From assembly GCA_022360105.1 (NCBI GenBank), contig JAKSDL010000115.1, positions 1 to 25,026 of the forward strand: a stretch of DNA of 25,026 nt, in the 5' to 3' direction. The notes under the pieces were generated by a model. That model had not been told where the DNA came from. It made no database searches and worked only from the letters and a program-made list of their open reading frames with translations. Made by a program: the position numbers and the translations under genes. Of the stretch, positions 23,362 to 25,026 are shown piece by piece. The stretch is from Pseudomonadota bacterium (GTDB lineage Bacteria; SAR324; XYD2-FULL-50-16; JAHJRI01). Numbering within the stretch: position 1 is the stretch's first letter; each line of letters opens with the position of its first letter.

Positions 23362-23958
23362 ATGCATATTTACATCGTTTACGCACACCCCGCAGACGTC
23401 TCATTTCACCGCGAGGTTTTGCAGACCTTCACCAAGGGGTTGGAAGAAGCCGGACATTCATATGAGCTGGGGGACTTGTATAAAATGAACTTCCAAACAA
23501 ACATGAATGCCGACCAATACCAACGTGAGGTATCCATGGATCCCCTTGCTCCTTTGCCTGAGGATGTTATGCAAGAACAGGAAAAGGTTAATAGGGCTGA
23601 TGCTCTGGTGTTTATTTATCCTGTCTGGTGGAGTGACTGTCCCGCCATCTTAAAAGGTTGGTTCGACAAGGTCTGGTCGCACGGTTATGCTTATTATTAC
23701 GATGAGCTTGAAAGACGCACTCAAATCTCCATAAAGAAAGCCCTGGTAATCTGTGCAGCGGGACATCCCCTGGATCACCTCGAAGAAATTGGCATCGCCA
23801 AAAGCATGAGGACAATCATGCTCAACGACAGGTTGTTGGGGATCGGGGTGCAAGAAGCAAAAATGGAGATATTGGGTGGCATGATGCCCAATGACGATTC
23901 GATGAAAGCAGCTAACTTAGAATCGGTTTACAGACTGGCGAAAGAGTATTTTGGCTAG
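23362..23958 (+). CDS. NAD(P)H dehydrogenase (quinone), NQO1/flavodoxin_2 family, second copy
   Basis: The ATG at 23362 (MHIYIVYAHP) fits the family start and gives 198 residues, the same length as the paralogue at 13605-14201; an in-frame ATG at 23314 would add 16 polar residues, and neither has a clear ribosome site. YAHPADVSFHREVLQTF begins the flavin-binding fold, and VFIYPVWWSDCPAILKGWFDKVWSHGYAY is the active-site segment. It probably reduces quinones or electrophiles with NAD(P)H. It lies 166 bp after the GlxA-type regulator, which may control it. Confidence 0.9.
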   Translation: MHIYIVYAHPADVSFHREVLQTFTKGLEEAGHSYELGDLYKMNFQTNMNADQYQREVSMDPLAPLPEDVMQEQEKVNRADALVFIYPVWWSDCPAILKGWFDKVWSHGYAYYYDELERRTQISIKKALVICAAGHPLDHLEEIGIAKSMRTIMLNDRLLGIGVQEAKMEILGGMMPNDDSMKAANLESVYRLAKEYFG

Positions 23959-24026
23959 TAGTTGTAGATAAGCACTGTTTATTGTTTTTGCAAGCATTTA
24001 CATGAACAATTTCGGATGAACATGAG

Positions 24027-24563
24027 ATGACGACACCCGAATTAGTATATTACGTTGCCCAGAGTCTGGATGGGTATATTGCAGATCAAGACGAGAAAGT
24101 GGACTGGCTTGATGCTTTTGGCAACGAAGAAGAAGACTTTGGATACAGCTCTTTTTATGAAAACATAGACTCCCTGATAATGGGAAGCTCAACCTATGAG
24201 TTTATAGAGCGTTATGGAGAATGGCCGTATCCAGGCAAACCAAGCTGGGTTCTTTCCAGCAAAAATCGTGAGGCAATGGACCCGCTGATCCGGATATCTG
24301 ATCAAAGTCCCGCAGACGTGTTACGGGAAATAAGAGATTCGGGTTTTAAAAGGACCTGGTTAGTAGGTGGAGGCAAACTGGCAACCTCTTTTTTGGAAAT
24401 CGATGCCATTACTGAATATATCATCACCATCATTCCTGTCCTGTTAGGCAGTGGCCTGCCACTATTGGCCGGGTTGGACAAGTTTCACCGGCTGACAGTG
24501 AACAAAAAAACCGTTTTTGATTCGGATGTGGTGCAACTGCATCTCAGTCCGGTTACGGGTTAA
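24027..24563 (+). CDS. Dihydrofolate reductase / RibD C-terminal domain family protein
   Basis: The 178-aa protein starts LVYYVAQSLDGYIADQDEKVDWL, the typical opening of RibD_C/YyaP-YwjB-type reductases. SLIMGSSTYEFIERYGEWPYPGKPSWVLSS, TWLVGGGKLATSFLEIDAITEYIITIIPVLLGSGLPLL and a final strand complete the single-domain DHFR fold. It would bind NADPH; the physiological substrate of these stand-alone proteins is mostly unknown. It follows the flavoprotein by 68 bp on the same strand and may share its transcript. Confidence 0.9.
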   Translation: MTTPELVYYVAQSLDGYIADQDEKVDWLDAFGNEEEDFGYSSFYENIDSLIMGSSTYEFIERYGEWPYPGKPSWVLSSKNREAMDPLIRISDQSPADVLREIRDSGFKRTWLVGGGKLATSFLEIDAITEYIITIIPVLLGSGLPLLAGLDKFHRLTVNKKTVFDSDVVQLHLSPVTG

Positions 24564-24742
24564 CATTGGCTCTATCTAACCATCCTGATCGGTTGATTTG
24601 TCGGGTCGCTATGATTTGGATGCAGGTTTGGTAAAAATGGGATAGCAATGTGACTGATTGTGACACCCTGTCATTCTTGATTTGGTGCAACTGGGCGTCT
24701 AATTAAAACAGTATACGGATTATTTCGAATAACGAACAGCAG

Positions 24743-24759
24743 GGCCGCCCTACGCGGCC
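24743..24759. repeat. GC-rich hairpin
   Basis: GGCCGC and GCGGCC pair around CCTAC. It may be the core of another palindromic repeat or a 3' hairpin, but it is 180 bp past the last gene and has no T run. Confidence 0.4.
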
Positions 24760-24789
24760 GCCAAGAGGCTTGCCTGTCGAATGTCACAC

Positions 24790-24895
24790 TTGTCACCCCG
24801 GATACCCAGTCAAGCCGGGCACAGGCCCGATCCGGGGTCTATCTATTATTTCAGCACGTTGCCTGATGGATTCCGGGGTCAAGCCCGGAATGACG
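24790..24895. repeat. Palindromic intergenic repeat, family C (copy 2)
   Basis: Begins TTGTCACCCCGGATACCCAG and ends CCCGGAATGACG. The right arm (24868-24894) is the reverse complement of 1456-1481 with one base inserted. The left arm is a degraded version of the same sequence, so it is an imperfect inverted repeat of about 106 bp. Confidence 0.68.
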
Positions 24896-25026
24896 CAGAA
24901 TCAAAATCTGCGCATGATGGCTGAAATTCTTATTATGACACAGCCTGTTTGCTTGATTCACTCTACAATCTTACCAATGTTTTTAAAAATCAGATAATTA
25001 GCATTTGATAATAGGAGCGTTCCCAA

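Larger units (their letters stand above)
24564..25026. other. Gene-free end of the window with palindromic DNA
   Basis: About 460 bp with no supportable gene to the window edge. It contains a GC-rich hairpin (24743-24759) and the second family C repeat (24790-24895). A frame at 24770-24997 lies almost wholly in repeat DNA and is not called. Confidence 0.55.

Overview
The window looks like chromosomal DNA from an anaerobic bacterium of the former Deltaproteobacteria (Desulfobacterota-like). This is an inference from gene content: an Fe-S dienoyl-CoA-reductase-type flavoenzyme, a glutaconate-type CoA-transferase, HypA/HypB, several [4Fe-4S] proteins and a B12-type radical SAM enzyme. There are no rRNA or tRNA genes, no CRISPR array and no prophage signature. 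Apart from one REP-associated transposase there are no mobile genes.

Left part (1-8868), acyl-CoA metabolism: a 5'-truncated FadH/BaiCD-type enoate reductase, an alpha-methylacyl-CoA racemase-like CaiB/BaiF enzyme, hypA-hypB, a universal stress protein, a two-gene CoA-transferase operon resembling GctA/GctB, a small one-helix membrane protein, and a FabK/nitronate-monooxygenase-type flavoprotein. Middle (8871-13624): a two-gene ABC-2 exporter, a RAYT transposase bracketed by REP hairpins, a flavodoxin-ferredoxin membrane protein and a DUF123 GIY-YIG protein.

Right part (13605-24563): an operon of an HpnP/DUF4070-like radical SAM enzyme plus an NQO-type flavoprotein; a plus-strand group holding a possible Glu-His repeat microprotein, a tautomerase-like protein and AlaX; then a compact four-gene minus-strand operon (20504 down to 17450). 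That operon encodes a membrane-anchored peptidoglycan amidase, a membrane protein sharing its membrane module, a two-helix coiled-coil protein and a secreted coiled-coil protein. I recognise no named system for it, and it is the best candidate here for something undescribed. Last come an HTH/ferredoxin fusion, a GlxA/AraC regulator, a second NQO-type flavoprotein and a DHFR/RibD-like reductase.

The spacers carry at least three families of palindromic repeats. One has a GTAG head followed by a GATGGG/CCCATC hairpin, and its elements flank the RAYT gene on both sides, which suggests a resident RAYT/REP pair.
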